Positions 26,256-37,747 of a DNA stretch of 64,000 nucleotides are shown here, piece after piece (position 1 is the first letter of the stretch; every line of letters starts with the position of its first letter). Source of the DNA: Palsa-506 sp963836355 (GTDB taxonomy: Bacteria; Actinomycetota; Actinomycetes; Streptosporangiales; Streptosporangiaceae). A program made the translations under genes and the position numbers. The notes under the pieces were generated by a model. The model saw only the letters and a list, made by a program, of their open reading frames with translations. It was not told the origin of the DNA and searched no databases. The stretch is taken from positions 1-64,000 of the forward strand of contig CAWIJO010000020.1 in assembly GCA_963836355.1 (NCBI GenBank). The letters run 5' to 3'.

Positions 26256-26345
26256 GTGTCCGACGTCCTATACATCGGGCTGACCATCCTCGTGTTCGTC
26301 GCGCTCTTCCTCCTCGTGAAGGGGGTCGAGCGCGTTGAGCGCTGA
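26256..26345 (+). CDS. 29-residue membrane peptide preceding KdpF
   Basis: Starts at GTG 26256 with an excellent AGGAGGG at 26244-26250. The peptide is one membrane helix followed by a charged end: MSDVLYIGLTILVFVALFLL then VKGVERVER. It overlaps the kdpF start by 11 nt, so both are translated from one message. Size and shape resemble KdpF but the sequence is different: its charged C-terminus (KGVERVER) contrasts with the LPERF end of KdpF. It may be a second small subunit or stabiliser of the Kdp complex, or a leader peptide. It is too short for usual gene finders. Confidence 0.7.
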   Translation: MSDVLYIGLTILVFVALFLLVKGVERVER

Positions 26346-26424
26346 GAACCTGATCGGCCTGATCGCCGGCATCTTGCTGACCATCTACCTGTTCGTGGCT
26401 CTCGTCCTGCCTGAGAGGTTCTGA
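26335..26424 (+). CDS. kdpF: Potassium-transporting ATPase subunit KdpF
   Basis: 29 residues from TTG 26335: MSAENLIGLIAGILLTIYLF then VALVLPERF. A single membrane helix ending in (L/F)PERF just before KdpA is the hallmark of KdpF, which packs against KdpA and stabilises the KdpFABC complex. Its TGA overlaps the KdpA start by one base (TGATG), so the subunits are co-translated. The TTG start is chosen because it gives the usual N-terminus; the upstream small ORF overlaps it. Confidence 0.85.
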   Translation: MSAENLIGLIAGILLTIYLFVALVLPERF

Positions 26425-28084
26425 TGAGTAGCGCTCTCGCGGGCTGGCTGCAGCTCGGCCTGCTGGTGCTGGCCCTCGCCGTCTGCTACAAGCCGGTGGG
26501 CGACTACCTGGCCCACATCTTCACCACCGACAAGGACTGGCGGGTCGAACGCCGGCTGTACAAGCTGATCGGCGTCGACCCGAAGGCCGACCAGCGGTGG
26601 TCCGCGTACCTGCGCAGCATGCTGGCGTTCTCCGCGGTCAGCGTGCTGTTCCTGTACGGCCTTGAGCGGCTGCAGCACTACCTGCTGCTCAGCCTCGGGA
26701 TGGCCAACGTGCCGCCCGCCCTGGCCTGGAACACCGCCGTATCGTTCGTGACCAACACCAACTGGCAGAACTACTCCGGCGAGTCCACCATGGGCTACCT
26801 GGTCCAGATGGCCGGCCTCGCGGTGCAGAACTTCCTGTCCGCCGCCGTCGGCATCGTGATCGCGATCGCCCTGGTCCGCGGGTTCATCCGGTCCCGGACC
26901 GACAAGCTCGGCAATTTCTGGGTGGACGTGACCCGGATCACGATCCGGTACCTGATCCCGCTGGCCATCGTCGGCGGGCTGATCCTGGTGGCGGCCGGCG
27001 CGATCGACAACTTCAGCAGCTACCACACGGTCACCACGCTGGCCGGGCAGCACCAGACGATCGTCGGCGGCCCGGTCGCCTCGCAGGAGGTCATCAAGGA
27101 CGCGGGGAACAACGGCGGCGGCTTCTTCAACGCCAACTCCTCGCACCCGTTCGAGAGCCCGAACCCGTTCACGAACTTGTTCGAGATCTTCCTGCTGCTG
27201 CTGACCGCGTTCTGCCTGCCGCGCACGTTCGGCAAGATGGTCAAGGACAACCGGCAGGGCTACGCGCTGCTCGCGGTCATGGCGCTCATCTGGCTCGCGG
27301 CAGTCGGCGGCATCAGCTTCTTCGAGGCGCAGCACGCCGCCATCGCCCCGCAACTCGCGCACGGGGCGATGGAAGGCAAGAACGTCGCCTTCGGCACGCC
27401 CGGCTCCTCGCTGTTCGCCGCGTCGACGACGGTCACCTCGACCGGCTCGGTGAACTCGTACCATGATTCGTTCACCCCGTTCGGCGGCGGCATCGCGCTG
27501 TTCGACATGGCGCTCGGTGAGGTCGCGCCCGGCGGCGTCGGCGCGGGGTTGTACGGCATCCTCATCCTTGCCATCGTCACCGTGTTCGTCGCGGGCCTGA
27601 TGGTCGGCCGGACGCCGGAGTACATCGGCAAGAAGATCCGTCCGGCCGAGATGAAATACGCGGCCCTGTACTTCCTCACGATGCCCGTGCTCATCCTGAC
27701 CGCGGCCGCGCTCTCCATCGGGACGAAGGTGCCGCAGGCCTCGATACTCAACCCGGGGCCGCACGGCCTGACCGAGATCATGTACGCGTTCACGTCGATG
27801 GCGAACAACAACGGTTCCGCCTTCGCCGGGCTGACCACCAACACGACCTGGTACAACACCGTCGGCGGCATCGTGATGCTGCTCGGCAGGTTCGCGCCGG
27901 AGATCTTCGCGCTCGGCCTGGCCGGATCCCTGGCCCGACAGCAACCCGTGCCGGCCAGCGCCGGCACGCTGGAGACCCACAAGCCGCTGTTCGTGGGCAT
28001 GCTCGTCGGCGTCATCCTCGTCCTGGTCGGCCTGACTTACTTCCCCGCGCTCGCGCTGGGCCCGTTCGCTGAAGGACTGCACTG

Positions 28085-28085
<1 letters not shown>
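26424..28085 (+). CDS. kdpA: Potassium-transporting ATPase subunit KdpA
   Basis: 553 residues, the usual length. KdpA forms the K+ channel-like part of the KdpFABC pump. It has about ten membrane helices. The four selectivity-filter regions show as NTAVSFVTNTNWQNYSGEST, AGNNGGGFFNANSSHPFES (written in the sequence as DAGNNGGGF), FAASTTVTSTGSVNSYHDSF and FTSMANNNGSAFAGLTTNT. The start MSSALAGWLQLGLLVLALAV and the end YFPALALGPFAEGLH are typical. It overlaps kdpB by one base (stop TGA / ATG). It is induced with the rest of the operon when K+ is scarce in other bacteria, presumably via the KdpDE genes downstream. Confidence 0.97.
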
Positions 28086-30208
<2,123 letters not shown>

Positions 30209-30213
30209 TCACA

Positions 30214-30846
30214 ATGAATCGTCTTCCCAGCACGGCCCGGCAGCTCATCGCTGCGCTGCGCGGCCTGCTCCTGTTCACGGTGATCTGCGGGATCATCTAC
30301 CCGGTGGTGATGTTCGGCGTCGCCCAGGCGGCCTTCCATGCCCGCGCCAACGGCTCGCTGGTCAGCTATCACGGGCGGGTGGTCGGCTCCAGCCTGCTCT
30401 GCCAGGAGTTCACCGACGCCAAGGGCAACCCGCTGCCGCAGTACTTCCAGCCGCGGCCGTCCGCCGCGGTCAACGCCGAGGTCAAGACCGACTACGGCTG
30501 CGATCCCGGCTTCTCGGCCGCGTCGAACCTGGGCCCGACCAACCCCGACCTGGTCACCGCCATCAAGGCCCGGCAGGCGCAGATCGCCAAGTTCGATCAC
30601 GTCAGCGTGTCTCAGATCCCGCCGGACGCGGTGACCACGTCGGCCTCCGGCCTGGACCCCTACATCTCGCCGCAGAACGCCGCCATCCAGGTGGACCGGG
30701 TGGCCGCGGCCAGGCATGTCAGCCCGGCCGCGATCAGCGCCCTGGTCAGCCAGTACACCAAGGGCCGGGTGCTCGGGTTCCTCGGCGAGCCGCGGGTGAC
30801 CGTGCTCACCCTGAACATCGCGCTCGACCAGAAGTACCCGCTGTAG
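30214..30846 (+). CDS. kdpC: Potassium-transporting ATPase subunit KdpC
   Basis: 210 residues. One N-terminal membrane helix (ALRGLLLFTVICGIIYPVVM) anchors an extracytoplasmic or periplasmic-like domain with the family segments GSSLLCQEFTDAKGNPLPQY, FQPRPSAA, SNLGPTNPDLV, VTTSASGLDPYISPQNAAIQ and GRVLGFLGEPRVTVLTLNIA. KdpC raises nucleotide affinity and stabilises KdpB. It is about 20 residues longer than in Escherichia coli because of a loop around TDYGCDPGFSAAS, common in actinobacteria. It ends 27 nt before the first response regulator gene. Confidence 0.96.
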   Translation: MNRLPSTARQLIAALRGLLLFTVICGIIYPVVMFGVAQAAFHARANGSLVSYHGRVVGSSLLCQEFTDAKGNPLPQYFQPRPSAAVNAEVKTDYGCDPGFSAASNLGPTNPDLVTAIKARQAQIAKFDHVSVSQIPPDAVTTSASGLDPYISPQNAAIQVDRVAAARHVSPAAISALVSQYTKGRVLGFLGEPRVTVLTLNIALDQKYPL

Positions 30847-30873
30847 CGGCGCCGAGCGCAACCGAGACGGCCG

Positions 30874-31689
30874 ATGACTGAGGCGCGCGGACGGACGGCG
30901 GGCCCGCCGACGGTGCCGTCGGCCGGCCCGGCCGGCCCGGTCGGCCCGGCCGGCCCGTCAGAGGCCCGGATCCTGCGCGTGCTCATCGTCGAGGACGAGC
31001 CGGTACTGCGCCGGGCGCTGCTGATCAACCTCCGGGCCCGGGGCTATGCGGTCTCGCAGGCGGCCGCCGGGCGGGAGGCGCTGGCGGAGGCGGCGAAGCA
31101 GCCGCCGCACGCCGTCATCCTCGACCTGGGACTGCCGGACGTGGACGGCACCGAGGTCATCCGCGAGCTGCGCGGCTGGAGCCGGGCACCGGTCATCGTG
31201 CTGTCCGGCCGGACCGGATCCGGGGACAAGATCGGCGCCCTGGACGCCGGCGCCGACGACTACGTCACCAAGCCGTTCTCGATGGCCGAGCTGCTCGCCA
31301 GGCTCCGCGCTGCCATGCGCAGGGAGGAATCCGCCGACGCTGCCAGCCGGGCCACGATCGGCCGGTGGACGGTCAACCTGGCGACGTACCGCGTGCACGC
31401 GGCCAGCCAGCCGGACGCCGGGCAGGCTGCGGCCGGGCAAGCCGGCGCCGCAGCGGAAGTGCACCTCACCCGGACCGAGTGGCGGCTGCTCGAGATCCTG
31501 CTGCGCCGTCCCGGCCAGCTGGTCAGCGCGATCAGCCTGCTCACCGAGGTCTGGGGGCCCGGATACGAGCGGAGCACCCACTATCTGCGCTTTCACATGG
31601 CCGGGCTGCGGCGCAAACTGGAAGACGACCCCGCGCGGCCCCGGCACCTGGTGACCGAGCCCGGCATGGGCTACCGCTACCTCCCGTGA
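30874..31689 (+). CDS. KdpE-like response regulator (first copy)
   Basis: 271 residues. The receiver domain begins LRVLIVEDEPVLRRALLINL, with the phospho-acceptor Asp 84 in VILDLGLPDVDGTEV and the Lys in DDYVTKPFSM. The C-terminal OmpR/PhoB winged helix ends STHYLRFHMAGLRRKLEDDP and LVTEPGMGYRYLP. A Pro/Gly repeat leader (GPAGPVGPAGP) of about 30 residues precedes the receiver; translation may start later in reality. It lies between kdpC and kdpD. Together with the second copy at 34442 it means that one sensor is flanked by two OmpR-type regulators of the KdpE branch (about 50 percent alike by eye). Confidence 0.9.
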   Translation: MTEARGRTAGPPTVPSAGPAGPVGPAGPSEARILRVLIVEDEPVLRRALLINLRARGYAVSQAAAGREALAEAAKQPPHAVILDLGLPDVDGTEVIRELRGWSRAPVIVLSGRTGSGDKIGALDAGADDYVTKPFSMAELLARLRAAMRREESADAASRATIGRWTVNLATYRVHAASQPDAGQAAAGQAGAAAEVHLTRTEWRLLEILLRRPGQLVSAISLLTEVWGPGYERSTHYLRFHMAGLRRKLEDDPARPRHLVTEPGMGYRYLP

Positions 31690-31754
31690 ACGATCCCGCC
31701 CGCAGGGCTCGGCACACTGGTAGCGAGAACACACTGCGCAATGACAGGAAACCC

Positions 31755-34445
31755 ATGAGCCAGACGCGGCACGATGGCCAGCAGGCTCGTGCGGCTGAGC
31801 CAGCCCAGACCACCCAGGCGGCGCAGGCCGCTGGCACCAAGGCCCGCGGGCAGCTGCGGATCTATCTCGGCTCAGCCGCCGGCGTCGGCAAGACCTACGC
31901 CATGCTCTGCGAGGGCCACCGGCGGCAGGAACGCGGCACCGACGTGGTCGTCGCCTTCGTGGAATCCCACGGCCGGGAGCAGACCGCCGCCCTGCTACGG
32001 GGCCTGGAGGTCATGCCGCGCACCCGGCTGGCCTACCGCGGCACCACCTTCGAGGAGATGGACGTCGATGCCGTGCTCGCCCGGGCGCCCGAGATCGCGC
32101 TCGTCGACGAGTTCGCGCACACCAACGTGCCGGGATCGCGGAACGAGAAGCGCTGGCAGGACGTCGAGATGCTGCTGGAGGCCGGCATCGACGTGATCTC
32201 CACGGTCAACATCCAGCACCTGGAATCGCTCAACGACGTGGTCGAGAAGATCACCGGCGTGCCGCAGCGGGAGACCGTCCCGGACGCGATGGTCCGCGCC
32301 GCCGACCAGGTCGAGCTCGTCGACATGACCCCGGAGGCGCTGCGGCGCCGGATGGCGCACGGCAACATCTACCCGGCGGAGAAGATCGACGCCGCGCTCA
32401 CCCACTACTTCCGGGCCGGCAACCTGGCCGCGCTGCGCGAGCTTGCCCTGCTCTGGCTGGCCGACAAGGTCGACGAGGGCCTGCAGCGGTACCGCGCGGC
32501 GCACGACATCCGCGGCACCTGGGAAGCTCGGGAACGGGTGGTGGTCGCGCTCACCGGCGGCCCGGAGGGCGAGACGCTGATCCGCCGGGCGGCCAGGATC
32601 GCGGCCAGAGCGTCCGGCGGTGACCTGCTGGCCGTGCATGTCACCAAGTCCGACGGCCTGACCGGCGCCGACCCGGCCGCACTGGCCACCCAGCGCAGGC
32701 TGGCCGAATCGCTGGGCGGCAGCTACCACCAGGTCGTCGGCGAGAACGTGCCGCAGGCCCTGCTGGCATTCGCCCGGGCCGAGAACGCGACCCAGCTGGT
32801 GCTCGGCGTCAGCCGCCGCAACTGGCTGTCCGCGCTGCTCACCGGCCCCGGCGTCAGCGTGCGGACCATCCACGGCTCGGGCGACATCGACGTGCACATC
32901 GTCACCCACGCGCACGTGGGCCGCGGCCGCGGCCTGCCGAGGGCGCACGGCGGGCTCACTTTGCAGCGCCGGCTGGCCGGCTACGCCTTGGCCGCAGTCC
33001 TCGCCCCGCTGCTTACCTTCTTCCTGGCCAGCCACCGGGACAATCTCAATCTCACCACCGACGTGCTCGCCTTCCTCGTCGCCGTGATCGCTGTCGCCCT
33101 GGTCGGCGGCTTCGTGCCCGCGGTGGCAGAGGCCATCGCCGGCTCGCTGCTGCTCAACTTCTACTTCACCCGGCCGTTGCACCGGTTCACCATCGCCGAG
33201 AAGAACAACGTGCTGGCGCTCGGCGTGTTCGTCGCGGTCGGGCTGGTGGTCAGCTGGCTGGTCGACGACGCCGCGAGGCGGAGCAAGCAGGCGGCGCGGG
33301 CCACCGCCGAATCGGAACTCTTGGTCACCACCGCCGGCAGCATTCTGCGCGGCCAGCAGGCACTGGCCGCCGTGCTCGACCGGGTGCGGGAAGCGTTCGG
33401 GATGGAATCGGTCACCCTGCTGGAATGCTCGCGGCAGCCGGCCAGCGGCCCGCGCCTGCCGCCGGCGGGCTGGACCGCGGTGACGAGTTCCGGCGAGCCG
33501 GCCCTGGCCGGGCCGGAGCAGGCGGACGTCGAGGTCGCGGTCGCCGACAACCTCATGCTCGCGCTGCGCGGCCGGCCGCTGCCGGCCACCGACCGCCGGG
33601 TGCTCGGCGCGTTCGCCGCCTACGCCGCGGCCGCGCTTGAGCAGCAGCGGCTGACCGCGGAGGCGGAGGCCGCGCGGCCCATCGCGGAGGCGGACCGGAT
33701 GCGGACGGCGCTACTCGCCGCGGTCAGCCACGACCTGCGCACCCCGCTAGCCGCGGCGAAGGCCGCCGTCACCAGCCTGCGCTCGCACGACGTGCTGTGG
33801 GCCGCCGAGGACCACGACGAGCTGCTGGCCACCGCCGATGAGTCGCTCGACCGGCTGGCCCACCTGGTCGACAACCTGCTCGATATGAGCAGGCTGCAGG
33901 CCGGCGCGCTGGCGGTCTTCCCCCGGCCGGCCAGCCTGGAGGAGGTCGTCGCCCGCGCGCTGGACGACCTCGGCCCGGAGAGCAGGGCAGTCGCGGTCGA
34001 GATCCCGGAATCGCTGCCCGACGTGCAGGTCGACCCGGGCATCCTGGAGCGGGTGATCGTGAACCTGACCGGCAACGCGCTGCGCTACTCCCCGGCCGGC
34101 TCGCCGCCGCTGCTGACCGCGAGCGCCCTGGCCGACCGGGTCGAGCTGCGCGTGGTCGACCGCGGCCCCGGCATCCCGGCCAAGGACCGGGACCGGATGT
34201 TCCGGCCGTTCCAGCGGCTCGGTGACACCGATAACACCACCGGCGTCGGGCTCGGCCTGGCGCTTTCCCGCGGACTCACCGAGGCGATGGGCGGCACGCT
34301 GGAGCCGGACGAGACACCGGGCGGCGGCCTGACGATGACCCTGTCGCTGCCCGCGGCGCAGTCCCCGGCCGCGCCCGCGCTCCCGGACACCCCGGCCGCG
34401 CCCGGCGAGCTGGTCAGCGGCGACCGCGGCCCGGTGGCTGGATGA
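31755..34445 (+). CDS. kdpD: Osmosensitive K+ channel sensor histidine kinase KdpD
   Basis: 896 residues from ATG 31755. The N-terminal KdpD domain has Walker A GSAAGVGKT (residues 39-47), the Walker B-like EIALVDEFAHTNVPGS, and VISTVNIQHLESLNDVVEKI. A USP-like domain (ERVVVALTGGPEGETLIRRA to LGVSRRNWLSALLTGPG) follows. Four membrane helices span about 400-500, then a GAF-like region, a HisKA with phospho-acceptor His in AVSHDLRTPLAAAKAAV, and HATPase boxes NLTGNALRYSP, VDRGPGIPAKDR and GVGLGLALSRGL. All key residues are present. The end overlaps kdpE by 4 nt (ATGA). The C-terminal tail is Pro/Ala rich. Confidence 0.96.
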   Translation: MSQTRHDGQQARAAEPAQTTQAAQAAGTKARGQLRIYLGSAAGVGKTYAMLCEGHRRQERGTDVVVAFVESHGREQTAALLRGLEVMPRTRLAYRGTTFEEMDVDAVLARAPEIALVDEFAHTNVPGSRNEKRWQDVEMLLEAGIDVISTVNIQHLESLNDVVEKITGVPQRETVPDAMVRAADQVELVDMTPEALRRRMAHGNIYPAEKIDAALTHYFRAGNLAALRELALLWLADKVDEGLQRYRAAHDIRGTWEARERVVVALTGGPEGETLIRRAARIAARASGGDLLAVHVTKSDGLTGADPAALATQRRLAESLGGSYHQVVGENVPQALLAFARAENATQLVLGVSRRNWLSALLTGPGVSVRTIHGSGDIDVHIVTHAHVGRGRGLPRAHGGLTLQRRLAGYALAAVLAPLLTFFLASHRDNLNLTTDVLAFLVAVIAVALVGGFVPAVAEAIAGSLLLNFYFTRPLHRFTIAEKNNVLALGVFVAVGLVVSWLVDDAARRSKQAARATAESELLVTTAGSILRGQQALAAVLDRVREAFGMESVTLLECSRQPASGPRLPPAGWTAVTSSGEPALAGPEQADVEVAVADNLMLALRGRPLPATDRRVLGAFAAYAAAALEQQRLTAEAEAARPIAEADRMRTALLAAVSHDLRTPLAAAKAAVTSLRSHDVLWAAEDHDELLATADESLDRLAHLVDNLLDMSRLQAGALAVFPRPASLEEVVARALDDLGPESRAVAVEIPESLPDVQVDPGILERVIVNLTGNALRYSPAGSPPLLTASALADRVELRVVDRGPGIPAKDRDRMFRPFQRLGDTDNTTGVGLGLALSRGLTEAMGGTLEPDETPGGGLTMTLSLPAAQSPAAPALPDTPAAPGELVSGDRGPVAG

Positions 34446-35221
34446 CCCGCATCCTCGTCGTCGACGACGAGCCGCAGATACTCCGCGCGCTGCGGATCAA
34501 CTTGCGGGTCCGGCACTACGACGTGTCTGTCGCGGCGAACGGGGAGCAGGCGCTGGCCGAGGCGGCCAGGCACCCGCCGGACGTAGTCATCCTGGATCTC
34601 GGCCTGCCGGATCTGGACGGCGTCGAGGTCATCCAGGGGCTCCGCGGCTGGACCAGCGCGCCGATCATCGTGCTGTCCGGCCGCGCGGACAGCATGGACA
34701 AGGTGGAAGCGCTGGACGCGGGCGCCGACGACTACGTCACCAAGCCCTTCGGGATGGAGGAGCTGCTGGCCCGGATCCGCGCGGTCGGCCGCCGGACGGC
34801 AGCCGACGGGGAGGTGCCGAGGGTCCGTCTCGGCGACCTGATGGTCGACCTGGCCGCCAAGCGGGTCACCAGGCAGCCGGGTCCTGGCCAGGACCCGGGC
34901 CTGGACATCCGGCTGACCCCGACCGAATGGCACCTGCTCACGGTGCTGCTGCGGCATCCCGGCAAGCTGCTCAGCCAGCGCCAGCTGCTGACCGAGGTCT
35001 GGGGGCCCGGCTACACCGAGGCGGCGGGCAACCTCCGGCTGTACATGGCCCAGCTCCGCCGCAAGCTGGAGCCCGACCCGGCCCGGCCGCGCTGGCTGAT
35101 CACTGAGCCGGGGATGGGCTACCGCTACCAGCCGGGCCGGGAGGAAGAAGCTGCCGTAAGGATTATTAACGCAGAGTCACCCTCCAACTCTGAATTGTTA
35201 GACGAAAGTCACCCCACGTAA
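34442..35221 (+). CDS. kdpE: Response regulator KdpE (second copy)
   Basis: 259 residues. The receiver starts MTRILVVDDEPQILRALRIN, with Asp 52 in VVILDLGLPDLDGVEV and the Lys in YVTKPFGM. The DNA-binding domain has LTPTEWHLLTVLLRHPGKLL, LTEVWGPGYTEAAGNLRLYM and LITEPGMGYRYQPG. It overlaps kdpD by 4 nt, the usual KdpDE arrangement, so this copy is the likely cognate partner. The C-terminal 25 residues (AVRIINAESPSNSELLDESH) go beyond the domain and are AT-richer than their surroundings. Expected to activate the kdpFABC promoter; the binding site was not identified. Confidence 0.94.
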   Translation: MTRILVVDDEPQILRALRINLRVRHYDVSVAANGEQALAEAARHPPDVVILDLGLPDLDGVEVIQGLRGWTSAPIIVLSGRADSMDKVEALDAGADDYVTKPFGMEELLARIRAVGRRTAADGEVPRVRLGDLMVDLAAKRVTRQPGPGQDPGLDIRLTPTEWHLLTVLLRHPGKLLSQRQLLTEVWGPGYTEAAGNLRLYMAQLRRKLEPDPARPRWLITEPGMGYRYQPGREEEAAVRIINAESPSNSELLDESHPT

Positions 35222-35246
35222 TCGCTCGATACCCGATTATGACTGT

Positions 35247-37583
35247 ATGAGGTTTCGAAGAACTACTGTTGTCCTGCTAATTCTCCTAAGTTCATTCGTA
35301 GCTGGACCGCTTGCCCTCGCGCAGGCCATGATCTCCAGCCGGTGGCGCACAGTAACCTTCGACGGGGTGAGCCTCCAGGTTCCGCGTGCCTGGAAAGTGC
35401 TGAACCTGTCCCGGCATCCGGCTGCCTGCCCGCGGCTGAACGTCCGCGCCGTCTACCTCGGCACGCCGGGGACGGCCACGCGCTGCCCGGCCGCCGGGGT
35501 CGGCCGGGCCGAGGCGGTCTGGATCCGCCGCGCCGACCCGGCCAGCCCCGATGTCAGCACAGCGACAGTGCCCACGACGATCGCCGGCCAGCCAGGCCGG
35601 ACCGGCCGCGGCCACCCCGTTTCAAATCCTGAGATAGTTGACGTGCTGCCAGGGGCTGGCGTGGCGGTCAGCATCCCGGCCGGGCGGGACCGGGCGCTGG
35701 CCCGGCGGATCCAGGCCAGCATCCGGCTGAGCGCGGCCGCCCGGTCGCGCCATGTCGACCGGCCAGGCGTGGCAGCCGCGCTGGCGCGGCCGAGGCCGAG
35801 GCCGGCCGCCGCGCCCGCGCAGACGCCGTACACCGGCGGCGGTTTCGACACCTGCGGCGCGCCCGCGGCCAGCGTGCTTGCCGACTGGCTGGCGTCGCCC
35901 TACCGGGCGATCGGCATCTACATCGGCGGCGTCAACCGGGCCTGCGCGCAGCCCAACCTCACCGCCGGGTGGATCCGCCGGATCCAGCAGGCGGGCTGGC
36001 ACTACTTCCCGATCTACGCCGGCCTGCAGGCGACCTGCGTGAAGGCGGGCGGGGACGCCCTGATCAACCCCAGGAAGGCCGCGGCGCAGGGCAAGGCCGC
36101 AGCGGTCGACGCGGCCAGCCAGGCAGTCAGCCTCGGCATTCCGCACGGAACGCCGATCATCTACGACATGGAGGCCTACGCGGGCTGCGGCCCGCAGGTG
36201 GTGACCTTCCTCAGCAGCTGGGACAGCGAGTTGCACGTGCTGAAGTACGCCGCTGCCGTGTACGAGTCGTTCTCCAACATCGGCGACCTGGTCAAGGCCA
36301 GCCAGACGATGACCGAGCCGGATCTCATCCACTACGCGGACTGGGACGGCAAGGCCGTCACCAACAGCTCGTACATGCCGACCTCGATGTGGACCGGTCA
36401 CCAGCGGATTCATCAGTACCAGGGCGGCCACAACGAGAGCTGGGGCGGCGCGCGGATCAACATCGACAATGACCAGCTGGACGCCGTCCTCGGCGGCGGT
36501 GCCGCCGGCGGGCCTGCCCGCGGCGGCTTCCGGATCGCGGTAGGCAGCAACGTGAGCAAGTCGGCCGAGTGGTTCGCCAGGTCGGCCAGCGGCACCCTGG
36601 TGCACGACTACCAGCAGCCCGCGGGCCGCCAGGCCTGGTCCGGCGTCCAGCCGGTGGGCGAGTCGCCGTCCGGCATCGTCAGCAACCCCGCGGTGGCCGC
36701 GGACGCGAACGGCAGCCTGACCGTGTTCGCGCGGACGGCAGCGGGCCGGGTAGTGCACGCCTGGCAGCAGCCGGGCGCCCCGGACGGCTGGCGGTGGGGC
36801 GGCCCGGTCTCGGCGGGCAGCACGCCCGGGTCGATGACCGGCGACCCGGCAGCCGTCCGGGGACCGGGCGGCGCGGTCTCGGTCTTCGTCACCGGTCCGG
36901 GGGGCGTGGTGAGCACGGCCCGGCAGGTTTCCGCTGATGCCAACAACGCCTGGCGGCCGTGGCGCAGCATCGGCGGCAGCTGCGCGAGCTCGCCGGTGCC
37001 GTTCTCGGCCGGCCGCGGCAGGCTGGCCGTCTTCTGCGTGACGACGAGCGGGACCATGGCGGTGGATCACTGGCGCGGTGGCTCGTGGCGGCGCTGGCAC
37101 CCGGTCGGATCGAGCCCGGCCGGGCTGGCGGCGACCCCCGCAGTGGTCTCCGACGGCGCCGGGCAGACCGAGATCTTCGTCAGCACCACGGCGCACGGGC
37201 TGAACTTTGCCTGGCAGAACCCGGCCACCGGCAGCTGGACCTGGGGGGCTCCGCTGGCCGGCAGCTCGTCCGCGGAGCAGGTCCGGCGCGGCCCGGCGGC
37301 GATCCGGTGGGCCGACGGCCAGGTCAGGGTGTTCGCGCAGCTGACCAGCGGCCAGCTGGGGATGATCAGCCAGCAGGGGACTTCCGGCACCGCCACCTGG
37401 TCAGCCTGGGCGCTGGTCGGCGGCGCCATCCCCGGCGGCAAGCTGCTCGGCAGCCCGGCCGCGTGGATCAGCGCAGGCGGCGTCCCGGCGGCCGGCGGCC
37501 TGGATGCCAGCCTGCACATGGCATCGAGCAGCTTCGCCGCCGGTGCATGGACCCGCTGGAAGGAGTTCGGCGGCCGCTTCTAG
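35247..37583 (+). CDS. Secreted DUF1906 glycoside-hydrolase-like protein with beta-propeller
   Basis: 778 residues. A signal peptide (TTVVLLILLSSFVAGPLALA) is followed by a small beta domain. Residues 197-420 are DUF1906, a TIM-barrel related to glycoside hydrolase family 25 (GGGFDTCGAPAASVLADWLA, RAIGIYIGGVNRACA, HYFPIYAGLQATC, HGTPIIYDMEAYAGCG and ENDQ-like NIDNDQLDAVLGG at its end). The acidic pair in IYDMEAY is the likely active site. Residues 430-778 are repeats such as ADANGSLTVFARTAAGRVVH and SDGAGQTEIFVSTTAHGLNF, forming a lectin-like seven-bladed propeller. It lies 25 nt after kdpE but with its own AT-rich leader. It may act on cell wall or bind surface sugars. Confidence 0.85.
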   Translation: MRFRRTTVVLLILLSSFVAGPLALAQAMISSRWRTVTFDGVSLQVPRAWKVLNLSRHPAACPRLNVRAVYLGTPGTATRCPAAGVGRAEAVWIRRADPASPDVSTATVPTTIAGQPGRTGRGHPVSNPEIVDVLPGAGVAVSIPAGRDRALARRIQASIRLSAAARSRHVDRPGVAAALARPRPRPAAAPAQTPYTGGGFDTCGAPAASVLADWLASPYRAIGIYIGGVNRACAQPNLTAGWIRRIQQAGWHYFPIYAGLQATCVKAGGDALINPRKAAAQGKAAAVDAASQAVSLGIPHGTPIIYDMEAYAGCGPQVVTFLSSWDSELHVLKYAAAVYESFSNIGDLVKASQTMTEPDLIHYADWDGKAVTNSSYMPTSMWTGHQRIHQYQGGHNESWGGARINIDNDQLDAVLGGGAAGGPARGGFRIAVGSNVSKSAEWFARSASGTLVHDYQQPAGRQAWSGVQPVGESPSGIVSNPAVAADANGSLTVFARTAAGRVVHAWQQPGAPDGWRWGGPVSAGSTPGSMTGDPAAVRGPGGAVSVFVTGPGGVVSTARQVSADANNAWRPWRSIGGSCASSPVPFSAGRGRLAVFCVTTSGTMAVDHWRGGSWRRWHPVGSSPAGLAATPAVVSDGAGQTEIFVSTTAHGLNFAWQNPATGSWTWGAPLAGSSSAEQVRRGPAAIRWADGQVRVFAQLTSGQLGMISQQGTSGTATWSAWALVGGAIPGGKLLGSPAAWISAGGVPAAGGLDASLHMASSSFAAGAWTRWKEFGGRF

Positions 37584-37591
37584 CGCCAGGC

Positions 37592-37621
37592 GGCTCCCCC
37601 GGGCTGGGCTCCCCCGGGCTG
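37592..37621. repeat. Tandem 15-bp repeat downstream of the DUF1906 gene
   Basis: GGCTCCCCCGGGCTG at 37592-37606 is repeated exactly at 37607-37621. With GGGAG at 37621-37625 it can fold into GC-rich hairpins, so it may help terminate the DUF1906 transcript. Confidence 0.6.
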
Positions 37622-37747
37622 GGAGAGCGGGCGGCGGTCATGACCGCGTATCCAAACACGAGCGGAACATCGTGCTGCACATGGCTCGCTGAACTTGGCA
37701 GCCGAACGAACCGGGCCGCCGTTAGGCAGCCGCGCGGGCGGGCCTGG

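Noticed and set aside
31365..31754. Upstream extension of kdpD to 31365
   Set aside because: It would overlap most of the first response regulator in another frame. The KdpD domain and a ribosome site fit ATG 31755.
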